Of a stretch of DNA of 64,000 bases, positions 36,708-46,252 are shown in pieces. The notes beneath the pieces are model-generated. The model had not been told where the DNA came from. It worked only from the letters and a program-made list of their open reading frames with translations, and did no database searches. Source of the DNA: Leptolyngbyaceae cyanobacterium (GTDB lineage Bacteria > Cyanobacteriota > Cyanobacteriia > Cyanobacteriales > Aerosakkonemataceae). The stretch lies in assembly GCA_036703985.1 (NCBI GenBank), contig DATNQN010000008.1:1-64000 (forward strand), read 5' to 3'. A program made the position numbers and the translations under genes. How positions within the stretch are numbered: the stretch's first letter is position 1; every line of letters starts with the position of its first letter.

Positions 36708-37568
36708 CTAATCGCAATTCCAATGATGAATAATTTGATTTCTACCTTTTCTTTTTGCCAGATATAGTCTCTGGTCTGCTTGGTCTAGCAAGCTAGTTGG
36801 CGATCGCAGATGCGATGGAACAGTCGATGCTACCCCTATGCTTAAAGTAACATGAGCAGCCACGGCAGAACCAGGGTGAGGCATTTTCAGTTGCGCGATC
36901 GCCTTTTGCATTCTTTCCGCCACGCAGATCGCTGCGTTCTCTTCAGTTTGAGGCAAAACAGCCGCAAATTCCTCTCCTCCATAGCGAGCGAACAAATCTC
37001 CCGGCTGTTTTAAAATAGACTGAAGTGTTTTGGCCACTTGCTGCAAGCAAGCATCCCCCATTAAATGTCCGTAGGCATCATTGTATTGCTTAAAATAATC
37101 AATATCGCAAATAATCACCGACAATGGGGTTTGCTGTTGCCCCATTTGTTTCCACTGATAGCTCAAATAATGATCGAATTTCCGCCTGTTAGCAACTTGA
37201 GTTAAACCGTCTAGCTCGGCTAAGTACATTGCTTCCCGAAGTTTTTGTTGCCACTGCGTATCTACTACATCTCCATGCTCGACAATTGTCTGAACGATAA
37301 TTTCCAAATCGTTCTTTTCTCTAGAGATAATATTGAGCAAAGTTTGCAACATTGCTTCTGCCTTTTCACGTTCGGCAATTTCCGCTTCTAATTTAACATT
37401 CATGGTATGAAGTTGTGCTTCTACTAAATCGCCGTGTTCCGCCGTCGTAGATAGAGCAATCAGCAAGTCGCGGTTTTGTTGCTTTAAACACTCATTTTCA
37501 GTTCGCAAACGATAAAATTCAGCTAGAAGTTCGGTGTATCGAGCTTCTAGCATTTCACTTTCCACCAT
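36708..37568 (-). CDS. GGDEF diguanylate cyclase with EHGD coiled-coil N-terminus
   Basis: 286 residues. Two EHGD modules in a coiled coil (43-54 and 97-104, spaced like those of the adenylate cyclase) precede a GGDEF domain of about 165 residues with active GGEEF at 197-201 (RYGGEEFAAVLP) and metal ligand Asp in VIICDIDYFK. The RxxD inhibitory site before GGEEF is absent. It makes c-di-GMP. First gene of the four-gene operon ending in the adenylate cyclase. Confidence 0.93.
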   Translation of the reverse strand: MVESEMLEARYTELLAEFYRLRTENECLKQQNRDLLIALSTTAEHGDLVEAQLHTMNVKLEAEIAEREKAEAMLQTLLNIISREKNDLEIIVQTIVEHGDVVDTQWQQKLREAMYLAELDGLTQVANRRKFDHYLSYQWKQMGQQQTPLSVIICDIDYFKQYNDAYGHLMGDACLQQVAKTLQSILKQPGDLFARYGGEEFAAVLPQTEENAAICVAERMQKAIAQLKMPHPGSAVAAHVTLSIGVASTVPSHLRSPTSLLDQADQRLYLAKRKGRNQIIHHWNCD

Positions 37569-37917
37569 AAATCTCCGGTATTCGTCACTTAATTAATGTC
37601 GATCTAATTTTAACCCTTTTATATTAAGTTATAAACGCGCTAGTGATGAACTAAAGTATTTAATTTAACGTTGAAAAGTTAGTTTAAGAGTTGGCTGGCT
37701 AAAACAAAAAGATATAATTGATGATGTTTATGGCTTCTACTAAGTTTAAAAGCTTCCAGCAGTATTACTTTAATACAGTTCAAAATTCTTAAATAAGATT
37801 CTATTAACAATTAGCATAGTATTATGTAAAAATATGAATAGAAAACTAGTATTACCTTGAAACAGCACGAACTCCCAATAAAAATAAATCGAGATCGGAA
37901 CCGCTCCGGGGGCAAGA
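37569..37917. other. Divergent intergenic region, no gene seen
   Basis: The 349-base gap between the diguanylate cyclase operon (leftward) and the hybrid kinase (rightward). It is AT-rich and must hold both promoters. I see no repeat, hairpin or RNA gene. Confidence 0.4.
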
Positions 37918-40900
37918 ATGGAATATAAAGATCCCTTGCTGTTCTCCCGTTCCAATCAATACGGCGATCGCAACTTTATCACCGTACCTGTAGATATATC
38001 GCTATACGAGCTAGTAAAGCTGATGGTGCAAGCTAGGAATTGGGATGATAGCTTGGCATCAAAGGCAAACCCCAAAAGGGAGAATGGGATTCCAGCCAGC
38101 TGTGCTTTGATATTAGAGGACAAACGGTTAGTAGGCTTATTAACCAAAGGGGACTTAATTGAGTTAACGGCACGGGAATGCAATTTTCGAGATACTTTGG
38201 TTGGGGAAGTGATGACGCGGCAGTTAATCACTGTTCGCGAGTCGGAAGCTACAGATCCCTTAAGACTCAATCAAATACTAAGCCAGCATCGCATTAGCCA
38301 TTTACCGGTGGTGAACGAGAAAGGGGATCTGGTGGGATTAGTCACTTATGAAAGCATTTGTACGGCATCGCCACCCACAGATTCGGAGATTTTGACCGAA
38401 ACCAGTATTTTACAAGCCCGTTCTCAACAAGCCGAAGCTTCTTTACGGCGCAGTGAAGAAAAATATCGCCGCATTGTAGAAACTGCAAACGAAGGAATTT
38501 GGGTGATCGATGCGAACGCCAATACCAATTTCGTCAACCCAAAAATGGCCCAAATGCTGGGTTATACGGTTGATGAAATGGTGGGAAAACCTTTGTTTGC
38601 ATTTATGGACGAAATAGGAGTGGCGATCGCGTTTGAAAAATTAAAATTGCGGCAGCAAGGGGTAGTTGAGAAACACGAATTTAAGTTTTGTCGCAAAGAC
38701 GGTAGCGAACTTTGGGCTTTATTATCTGCTAGCCCGATTATAGATGCCACTGGCAACTACGTCGGCGCTTTGGCAATGGTAACCGACATTACCGATCGCA
38801 AATTAACAGAAGAAGCGCTCAGAGAAAGCGAAGAACGCTGGCAACTAGCTTTAAGAGGCAGTAATGATGGTGTTTGGGATTGGAATATCAGAACCAACGA
38901 AGTATTTTTCTCATCTCGTTGGAAAGAAATGTTGGGATATGAAGACCATGAAATTAGCAACTCTTTAGATGAGTGGTCTAAGCGAGTACATCCAGAAGAC
39001 TTAGATCGAGTATTCAAAGCAATTGAAGATCATTTTGCCAAGAAAACACCCTTTTATATTACAGAACATCGAGTTCTCTGTAAGGATGGCACTTATAAAT
39101 GGATTCTCGATCGCGGACAAGCTTTGTGGGATGAAAACAATAACGTCCTTCGGATGACAGGTTCTCACAGCGACATCACCGATCGCAAATTAGCAGAAGA
39201 AGCGCTCAGAGAAAGCGAAGAACGCTGGCAACTAGCTTTAAAAGGCACTCAAGACGGCATTTGGGACTGGAATATACAAACCGATCGCGTATTTTTTTCC
39301 GATCGCTGGAAAGAAATGCGCGGTTTTGCACCCGATGAAATCACCAATTCCCTAGCAGAATGGTCTCAGGGCATTCATCCCCAAGACATCGAAAAAGTGA
39401 TGGTTGCTCTCAACGAACACTTAACTAAAAAAACTCCCTTTTTCAGTGCCGAGTACCGCGTCCAGCGGAAAGATGGCAGTTATATTTGGGTTCTCGATCG
39501 AGGACAAGCCCTGTGGGATGAAACCGGAAAACCAGCGCGAATGGCGGGATCGGAAACCGATATCAGCGATCGCAAACAAGCACAGGAAGCACTCCAAGAA
39601 AGCGAACAACGTTATCGAATACTGCTGACTCACGTTCCCGTCGGTATTTTTCAAACCGACGCCCAAGGCAACTGCTTATACGTAAATCCTTACTGGACGG
39701 AAATCACCGGATTATCGCTGGCACAAGCAGCCGGTCGAGGATGGGCAACCACACTGCATCCAGACGATCGCGATCGAATTTTTACAGAATGGAATAACGC
39801 TACTCAACAAGGGCGTTTATTTGCAATGGAATATCGCTTCTGCAAAGCAGATGGAAAAATTGCCTGGGTATCCGGTAAAGGAGTTGCCGTTCGTAACGAA
39901 TCAGGAGAAATTACCAGTTATTTCGGCACGGTAATCGATATCACCGAACGCAGGGAATTAGAACAAAAATTAGCTGAAAAGCAACAATTACTCGATGCCT
40001 TCATCACCAGCGCCCCAGTTGGCATGACCGTACTCGATCGTCAGTTACGCTTTTCATTTATCAACGAAGCATTAGCAGAAATTAACGGGGTTCCCATCTC
40101 AGAACACATCGGTCAAACCCCTTGGGAAATCGTACCAGACCTCGCACCCAAACAAGAGAAAATCTTCCATCACGTTCTGAGGACTGGCGAACCCGTTCTC
40201 CATGTAGAAATTAACGGCGAAACCAAAAAATTCCCTGGCGTCAAAAGGACTTGGTTAGTTTCCTATTTTCCCATTCGTTGTCCCGTTAATCAACCTATTG
40301 GCATTGGCATCGTAGTAGTAGAAATTACCGATCGCAAACAAGCAGAAGCCGCCTTACAAGAAAGTGAAGAAAAGTTCCGCCAACTAACGGAAAATATCCA
40401 TCAAGCCTTTTACATGGTGTCCACCAATTGCGAAATTCTCTACATTTCTCCCGCTTACGAACAGATCTGGGGGCGGAGTTGCGAAAGCTTAGTACAAAAC
40501 TCCTACTCTTGGATGGAATCCGTTCATCCAGAAGATTTCGACCGCATCGCTGTAGCGATGAAAGCACAAATCGAACGAGGGCGAGAATTAAAAGACACTT
40601 ACCGAATTATTCAACCAAATGGCTCGATTCGCTGGGTTACTTCTCGGTCTTTTCCTATATATAATAATGAAGGAAAAATCTATCGTTTCGCAGGCATTAC
40701 CGAAGATATTACCGAGCGCAAACAAGCAGAAAACGCTCTACAACAACAATTACACAAACTATTACTTTTGCAGCAGATTACCGATGCAATTCGGCAAAAC
40801 TTGAATACCCAGCACATCTTTGAAACTGCTGCCATTCAAGTCGGACAAGCATTTGGAGTGAATCGTTGCTTGATTCATTCTTACATCACCCAACCAGAAC

Positions 40901-42807
40901 CTCAGCTTCCGTTAGTAACCGAATATTTGAATGGAGATTATCCATCGGTAAATGGAGTGAAAATACCCGTGGCAGGTAATTTTCATGCTGAAGCAGTTTT
41001 AATCAAAGATCGAGCAATTGCTACGCCTGATGTTTATCAAGAAGCTTTATTTGCGCCCGTGGTGCAATTATGCGATCGATTGCAAATCAAATCAATGTTA
41101 GCAGTTCGCACGTCTTATCAAGGAGAACCCAACGGCGTGATCGGGCTGCATCAGTGCGATCGCATTCGTAATTGGACAACCGATGAGATCGAATTACTCG
41201 AATCAGTTGCCGCTCAAATGGGTATTGCTTTAGCTCAAGCTGCTTTATTAGAAAAAGAAACCAAAAGAAGTGAAGAACTGACGATCAAAAATTTAGCTCT
41301 AGAAAAAGCCAAACAAGAAGCAGAAAAAGCCAACCGTTCCAAAAGCGAATTTCTAGCCAATATGAGCCACGAAATTCGCACCCCTATGAATGCTATTTTA
41401 GGATTTTCCGATTTGTTGCGATCGGTTGTTAAAGAACCACAAGCTAAATCTTATTTAGATGCGATCGCAACTGGTGGAAAAACCCTCCTCGCCCTAATAA
41501 ACGATATTCTCGACCTCTCCAAAATAGAAGCCGGAAAATTAGAGATTCACTACGAACCAGCTAACATAAGAAGCTTAATTCAAGAAATTCAACAAATTTT
41601 TACTCAAAAGGCGAATGAGAAAGGTTTAATATTGCGATCGCAAATTGACGAGAACGTACCAAAAGCAATTTATATTGATGAAGTTCGGCTGCGCCAGATT
41701 CTTTTTAACGTAGTTGGTAACGCCATCAAATTTACCGAACAAGGAAACATTCAAATATCCTGTCGCGCCCAGACTTATTCGATACTCGATCGAGAAAAAA
41801 TTTGGCTGGAAATTGCAGTTGAAGATACGGGAATAGGAATTGCTCGCGATCAACAAAGCCGCATTTTTGAAGCATTCGTACAAAGTGTGGGACAAAGCAA
41901 TCGCAAATATGGTGGAACAGGTTTAGGATTAGCCATCACTCGCCGTTTGATCCAGATGATGGGTGGAACAGTTATCCTGCAAAGCGAACTGGGTAAAGGT
42001 AGTATTTTTACTTTTGTTTTCTCAGAAGTTTTACCTGCTGAAAAAACACCGGAAGAAGCGGTGCTAACCTTGGGGAAAGATGAAGACTTCAACCAGTTCG
42101 CACCTTGCCAAATATTAGTTGTAGATGATGTCTACTCCAATCGTGAATTAATTAAAGGATACTTTACTCAAACCCATCATTCTTTGTTATTTGCAGAAGA
42201 TGGAGAAGAAGCGATTCGGCTTGCTCAAATTCATCAACCAGATTTAATTTTACTCGACTTGCGAATGCCGCGAATGGATGGCAGAGAAGCCGCCAAACAT
42301 CTCAAGAAAAATGAATTAACCCAACATATTCCTATCGTAATTCTTACTGCTTCATCTCAAAAAGAAGAACAATTTGAAGTAGAACAAATTTGTCAAGGAT
42401 TTTTGCCAAAGCCAGTCAGCCGCACTCAATTAGTAAGCGAACTTAAAAAACACTTAAAAGGGTTTTCCGAACCTTCGTTCCTTTTATTAGAAGATGAGAA
42501 TTATCCCGCAAAATCTATGAATGATTTATCATTTAGCGGTATGAAGAATTTACCAGAATTACTCGTCAAATTAATCAGGGAAGAAGAAATGACTTGGCCC
42601 AATTTACGTAAAACATTGAAAATGCGAGACCTTCAACAATTCGTCGAACGATTGGAAAGTTGGTCGCGCGAACACCAATGTCAGTTGTTATCAAACTATG
42701 CTAATTCTCTCAAAAATCAGTTAGAAACTTTTGATTGGGAACGCATTCCTAAAACTGTGGAAAACTTCCCTTCCGTGCGACGATCGCTTCAAGAATTCGG
42801 AAGTTAA
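37918..42807 (+). CDS. Hybrid histidine kinase: CBS pair, six PAS, GAF, HK, receiver
   Basis: 1629 residues with no membrane segment. A CBS pair (about 20-150, adenosine-ligand type) is followed by six PAS domains (about 170-295, 302-425, 431-553, 559-678, 685-804, 815-935), a GAF domain (945-1110), HisKA with His1151 (NMSHEIRTPMNAIL), HATPase (DTGIGI, GGTGLGL) and a receiver with Asp1447. PAS2 and PAS3 are a recent internal duplication, also visible in the DNA (about 38791-38860 and 39176-39245). A C-terminal helical region after the receiver could be an Hpt-like relay, but lacks a clear Hpt His. It is divergent from the second-messenger operon. Confidence 0.95.
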   Translation: MEYKDPLLFSRSNQYGDRNFITVPVDISLYELVKLMVQARNWDDSLASKANPKRENGIPASCALILEDKRLVGLLTKGDLIELTARECNFRDTLVGEVMTRQLITVRESEATDPLRLNQILSQHRISHLPVVNEKGDLVGLVTYESICTASPPTDSEILTETSILQARSQQAEASLRRSEEKYRRIVETANEGIWVIDANANTNFVNPKMAQMLGYTVDEMVGKPLFAFMDEIGVAIAFEKLKLRQQGVVEKHEFKFCRKDGSELWALLSASPIIDATGNYVGALAMVTDITDRKLTEEALRESEERWQLALRGSNDGVWDWNIRTNEVFFSSRWKEMLGYEDHEISNSLDEWSKRVHPEDLDRVFKAIEDHFAKKTPFYITEHRVLCKDGTYKWILDRGQALWDENNNVLRMTGSHSDITDRKLAEEALRESEERWQLALKGTQDGIWDWNIQTDRVFFSDRWKEMRGFAPDEITNSLAEWSQGIHPQDIEKVMVALNEHLTKKTPFFSAEYRVQRKDGSYIWVLDRGQALWDETGKPARMAGSETDISDRKQAQEALQESEQRYRILLTHVPVGIFQTDAQGNCLYVNPYWTEITGLSLAQAAGRGWATTLHPDDRDRIFTEWNNATQQGRLFAMEYRFCKADGKIAWVSGKGVAVRNESGEITSYFGTVIDITERRELEQKLAEKQQLLDAFITSAPVGMTVLDRQLRFSFINEALAEINGVPISEHIGQTPWEIVPDLAPKQEKIFHHVLRTGEPVLHVEINGETKKFPGVKRTWLVSYFPIRCPVNQPIGIGIVVVEITDRKQAEAALQESEEKFRQLTENIHQAFYMVSTNCEILYISPAYEQIWGRSCESLVQNSYSWMESVHPEDFDRIAVAMKAQIERGRELKDTYRIIQPNGSIRWVTSRSFPIYNNEGKIYRFAGITEDITERKQAENALQQQLHKLLLLQQITDAIRQNLNTQHIFETAAIQVGQAFGVNRCLIHSYITQPEPQLPLVTEYLNGDYPSVNGVKIPVAGNFHAEAVLIKDRAIATPDVYQEALFAPVVQLCDRLQIKSMLAVRTSYQGEPNGVIGLHQCDRIRNWTTDEIELLESVAAQMGIALAQAALLEKETKRSEELTIKNLALEKAKQEAEKANRSKSEFLANMSHEIRTPMNAILGFSDLLRSVVKEPQAKSYLDAIATGGKTLLALINDILDLSKIEAGKLEIHYEPANIRSLIQEIQQIFTQKANEKGLILRSQIDENVPKAIYIDEVRLRQILFNVVGNAIKFTEQGNIQISCRAQTYSILDREKIWLEIAVEDTGIGIARDQQSRIFEAFVQSVGQSNRKYGGTGLGLAITRRLIQMMGGTVILQSELGKGSIFTFVFSEVLPAEKTPEEAVLTLGKDEDFNQFAPCQILVVDDVYSNRELIKGYFTQTHHSLLFAEDGEEAIRLAQIHQPDLILLDLRMPRMDGREAAKHLKKNELTQHIPIVILTASSQKEEQFEVEQICQGFLPKPVSRTQLVSELKKHLKGFSEPSFLLLEDENYPAKSMNDLSFSGMKNLPELLVKLIREEEMTWPNLRKTLKMRDLQQFVERLESWSREHQCQLLSNYANSLKNQLETFDWERIPKTVENFPSVRRSLQEFGS

Positions 42808-43102
42808 AATTTAGGAAAGAAAATATTCTCATACTGCATGACTTTGGGAATGTTTAATATCATGATTTATGATTAAATAATCAGAATTAAAAAAGTTTCT
42901 AAATTCTGGCTCCTCCAAAATCGCTTTTTCCGATCTTAGGTTGTAAGAATTTTAAGATACAAAAATTAATATAAATTTTTGATGAAGTAATCGGCGATGT
43001 AACAATAATGTTTAGAAACACTTCATCATAGCTTTGCTCTAAAATCTCATTGACGAGTTAATATAGCTCTAAATATCGAAATTACTCCCTGAATAAATAA
43101 CT

Positions 43103-43132
43103 AAAAAACCCTCGACTTGTTGAGCCGAGGGG
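43103..43132 (-). terminator. Minus-strand Rho-independent terminator
   Basis: On the minus strand CCCTCGGC ... GTCGAGGG forms a stem of about 8 bp followed by TTTTTT (43108-43103). It would end a leftward transcript, but no leftward gene lies to its right before 45333, so it implies an unannotated minus-strand RNA. Confidence 0.6.
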
Positions 43133-43257
43133 AAGTTGTCTTATCAGGGTGCATCTACCATCTCTTTGTCCGATCGTTTTCAATCAAGATCGGGATAAAT
43201 TTATATGTTCGGTCAATTTTTCCATTTAATATCTAAAATCGCACTACTCCAAAAGGC

Positions 43258-43302
43258 GTTTCTCATCTTCAAAGTAAAGCCTACGTGCTGAGAAACTTTT
43301 TT
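43258..43302 (+). terminator. Plus-strand terminator-like hairpin
   Basis: GTTTCTCA (43258-43265) pairs with TGAGAAAC (43289-43296), followed by six T. It lies 455 bp after the hybrid kinase and 86-98 bp ahead of the next plus-strand start: a late kinase terminator, the end of a small RNA, or an attenuator. The rest of the 580-base gap 42808-43387 is AT-rich and shows nothing else. Confidence 0.6.
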
Positions 43303-43399
43303 CTGTGAAATCAATCTATACAGTATAAAGTCTAACTATTCACCTTAGAGGCTAGCAAAGCCAAAGAGATTCGGGCGAAGAGCAGGAGTGAACGGCACT

Positions 43400-45148
43400 G
43401 TGACTGAACAATTTCACATATCCGTAACCCCAGTAGGAGAAAATCAGTATTTACTACGAACGGAACGGGTAACATTAGGAGCAACATCAGCCCAAGAACT
43501 AGTAGTTTGGCCGATCGCAGATTGGCTAAGTCAGACTAAACTACTGCTAAACTTACCAGAAATCGAGATAAACGAGACGTTCGATCGCGCCTCAGTCACG
43601 GATAGTATTTATGTAGATTATCTTTGCCAACTAAATAAAAACGATCGCCCATCAACTCTACCTTCCTCACCCGCTCATTCCATCTCTTCCTCTGAGATAT
43701 CACTGGCGTCTTTAAGTCAACAAATATACCAAGCTTTGTTCCAAGGCAGTTTGGTAGATAGTTGGAACCAAGCCCAAGCAATAGCTCGGCAACAAGGAAA
43801 AACGTTGCGGTTGCGGTTGATACTCAAGGAAAAGCGCTTAAAGTATCTTCCTTGGGAGCTTTTCCAGGTGGGAGAATGTCTGTGGGATGCCCAAGCCGAT
43901 CGCCAAACCGCAAATATTGCCCGATTAGAAGAAGAAGTTGACTTTTCGGAACTAGACTCATTTAGTAGCCAAGAGTGGGGAATCCTCCCTGATGAAGAAG
44001 AAATAGATAATGGGGAAGCAGAAGAAGATACCGCTTTTATTTCCGGTTTGTTGAGCCAAATGTCTCGACCCCAACCCAATGCTCATCTTTTCAGCGAAGA
44101 TACGGAACAGCCGAAACCAGAACAAATCAACCAGATTCCCCACCCTATCGAACCCGAACCCGTTTCTTCATCGAATGGGGAAAAGCCGATCGATAAAGTT
44201 TCAGTTCGTCTTGCTTCCCAGTCGGCGTCTCGTCAGCGTCACCAACTGGTGTTTTTGTCTGTAGGGTTGTTAGCTTTAGCTTCGGTGAGTTTTTTGTTTG
44301 CGGGAAATCGCTGGTTATCAATACGGCTAAGTTCGCCTACTTTGTTACAAAATAAGGTAAATTCTGGCCAATCTTCCACGGAAGCTTTACCAAGCTTGTC
44401 TGTGGAGATGAAAAAAGTTGATAGCTCCACATTAGCAGCCAAAGCGATCGACTATTTCAGCCAAGGAAATTTCACCGCCGGACAACAAATTGTCGAAATT
44501 TTACTGGATAGAGAAGCTCTTCCCCAAGCAAAAACTGCTTTGACAGCCATACCAGTCGAGCAAAGAAACCTTCCCGCTAATAGTTTTCTCCTCGGTCGGC
44601 TAGCTTGGCAATCAGTACAAGCAAGTAACCAAGGTTACACTTTAGATGATGCGATACGTTATTGGGAAACTGCCTTAAAAGGAGAACCAACTTCTCCGGC
44701 GTACAATAACGCTTTAGGGTTTGCTTTTTACGCCAAGGGTAATGATACCCGTGCTAACCAAGCTTGGTTTGAAGCTTTATACCAAACGCAAGAACAAATC
44801 GCCAACGCAAAACAAGCTAATAAACAAAAATCCGAGGGAGCGATCGCAAATCCTACTACAGTAGCTGCCAGTCAAGAAGCTTTAACTTCATACGCCGGAC
44901 TAGCCCTAGTATTAGCGCGATCGGCCAAAAATCAACCCGCCGATAAGCGATCGCATTTGCTTTCCGAAGCCGTCAAACTGCGCCAGAAAGTAAACCAGGA
45001 CAGTCCGAGCGAATTTCAGCCAGAATCCCTGAAACGTAATTGGCTGTGGACTGATAAAGCCATTCAAGACTGGCAAACTCTCCAAAAGGTTAAATATAGC
45101 GATCGTCAAACCAATTCAAAATTCAAAATTCAAAATTCAAAATTATAA
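43400..45148 (+). CDS. Membrane protein with CHAT-N-terminus-like region and TPR tail
   Basis: 582 residues from the GTG at 43400, preferred because AGGAG at 43384-43388 lies eleven bases ahead; the GTG at 43388 overlaps that site. Residues about 100-165 (ASLSQQIYQALFQGSL ... LRLRLILKEKRLKYLPWEL) resemble the N-terminal region of CHAT-domain proteases, without any His-Cys catalytic part. An acidic linker, one transmembrane helix (about 283-303) and TPR-like helices (AKAIDYFSQGNFTAGQQIVEI, AIRYWETALKGEPTSPAYNNA) follow. The last residues (NSKFKIQNSKL) are encoded by an ATTCAAA heptamer repeat. Function unknown; likely a scaffold at the membrane. Confidence 0.7.
   Translation: MTEQFHISVTPVGENQYLLRTERVTLGATSAQELVVWPIADWLSQTKLLLNLPEIEINETFDRASVTDSIYVDYLCQLNKNDRPSTLPSSPAHSISSSEISLASLSQQIYQALFQGSLVDSWNQAQAIARQQGKTLRLRLILKEKRLKYLPWELFQVGECLWDAQADRQTANIARLEEEVDFSELDSFSSQEWGILPDEEEIDNGEAEEDTAFISGLLSQMSRPQPNAHLFSEDTEQPKPEQINQIPHPIEPEPVSSSNGEKPIDKVSVRLASQSASRQRHQLVFLSVGLLALASVSFLFAGNRWLSIRLSSPTLLQNKVNSGQSSTEALPSLSVEMKKVDSSTLAAKAIDYFSQGNFTAGQQIVEILLDREALPQAKTALTAIPVEQRNLPANSFLLGRLAWQSVQASNQGYTLDDAIRYWETALKGEPTSPAYNNALGFAFYAKGNDTRANQAWFEALYQTQEQIANAKQANKQKSEGAIANPTTVAASQEALTSYAGLALVLARSAKNQPADKRSHLLSEAVKLRQKVNQDSPSEFQPESLKRNWLWTDKAIQDWQTLQKVKYSDRQTNSKFKIQNSKL
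45113..45144. repeat. ATTCAAA heptamer repeats at a gene end
   Basis: Four copies of ATTCAAA(A) run into the stop codon of the TPR protein gene and encode its last residues, so the natural C-terminus was probably changed by repeat insertion. Confidence 0.75.
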
Positions 45149-45149
45149 T

Positions 45150-45216
45150 CAGTGGGGGCTTGTACCCACTACTGATTAAAGACCACTAAACGAATTTCAG
45201 CGGGGGCTTGTACCCA
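45150..45216. repeat. Two direct copies of CAGyGGGGGCTTGTACCCA
   Basis: Copies at 45150-45168 and 45199-45216, start to start 49 bp. Each contains a GGG/CCC hairpin. They lie in the gap between convergent genes and may have a terminator role. Confidence 0.6.
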
Positions 45217-45332
45217 GAATTAATTAATTCAAAATAAATCTTATTCTGAATGCAAGCATTTTGATTTGAATTTTGAATTAAAAAAATGGTCAAAGCGATT
45301 AGGACACAAGTGAGAGAGCGAACCTTTCGATT

Positions 45333-46055
45333 TCAGAGTTTTCGCAGAAAGGAAGACAGAGGATGCCGTTTTCGTAAATCCATGCTTTCTGCCAATTTTC
45401 CATTATTCTGATTCTTCCGCTGCTTCTTGGACATTACAGGTGATTTTTTCGCCGCACCAGCCATAGCCGCTTTCCCAGATGCAGCACGTTGAGATAATTT
45501 CGGTTTAGGTACGGTTCGTTTAGGTAATGAGCCGTTTTTTTGCTGTGGTTGTCCAACTGCTTGGCTAGTAGTAACAACTTTCGATGTCAGAGGTTTGCGA
45601 AGCCTGCGACGCCTGCGAGAACCTTTAATTTGATTAATAATTACCCAAGAGCCAGTAGCGCAACCCAACCCGGCTAAACCAAACAACCAGCCCGGTAACT
45701 GCGGTGATTCTTCCGTTGGGGGAAGGGGATTTTCAGCCAATGTAGAATTATCGGTTTCCGATGATTCCACAGTTTTCATAGTGCCTGGATTAGCTAATCC
45801 AAGGATGGCAATCACGGCGACTAACAACACCGTCGCCCAAGCAAAACCCCAAATTAGCAGAGGTTGCTTCTGAATTAGTTTGATAACGGGATTAACTTTA
45901 CTCAAAGATGCAGGTTTTCTCGGTACTTGGTTAACCTTAGCTGCGTTTGAGCGAGATAATTTCTGAGATGCGGCTGCGGGTTTAGCACTACGCCGACGGT
46001 GCGTAGCCCTTTGCGGGGGAGGTAGTTGCTCTCGTGCAAGTTGGTTGTTTGCCAT
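45333..46055 (-). CDS. Basic proline-rich membrane protein
   Basis: 240 residues from the ATG at 46055; a GTG two codons earlier is an alternative. Very basic N- and C-terminal parts (RRATHRRRSAKPAAA; AKKSPVMSKKQRKNQNN) flank two hydrophobic helices (about 70-90 and 123-145). No family recognised. It could be a small membrane protein with nucleic-acid- or membrane-binding tails; composition bias makes homology unreliable. Confidence 0.6.
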   Translation of the reverse strand: MANNQLAREQLPPPQRATHRRRSAKPAAASQKLSRSNAAKVNQVPRKPASLSKVNPVIKLIQKQPLLIWGFAWATVLLVAVIAILGLANPGTMKTVESSETDNSTLAENPLPPTEESPQLPGWLFGLAGLGCATGSWVIINQIKGSRRRRRLRKPLTSKVVTTSQAVGQPQQKNGSLPKRTVPKPKLSQRAASGKAAMAGAAKKSPVMSKKQRKNQNNGKLAESMDLRKRHPLSSFLRKL

Positions 46056-46145
46056 GCCCACTCTTCAATACGTACAACGTATCATTGCCTTTAGATTTTA
46101 CGCGCTCATCTAAAAAGTAGGCAACATTCTATTGAATGAAAGTGG

Positions 46146-46235
46146 GTAATGGGTAGTAGGTAGTAGGTAATGATACTAATTTCAAGAATGGCGATATTTT
46201 TTATCACCTACTAAATATTACCTACTACCTAATAA
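46146..46235. repeat. Inverted GGTAGTAGGTAAT repeats
   Basis: GGTAGTAGGTAGTAGGTAAT (46152-46171) and, in inverse orientation, ATTACCTACTACC (46217-46229) with related units between. It lies just downstream of ddl and upstream of the basic membrane protein gene and could fold into a large hairpin. Confidence 0.6.
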
Positions 46236-46252
46236 AAATTAGAAAGAAAAAT

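Noticed and set aside
37770-37955. 61-residue minus-strand frame overlapping the hybrid kinase start
   Set aside because: No ribosome-binding site or homology, and it overlaps a large, clear gene.
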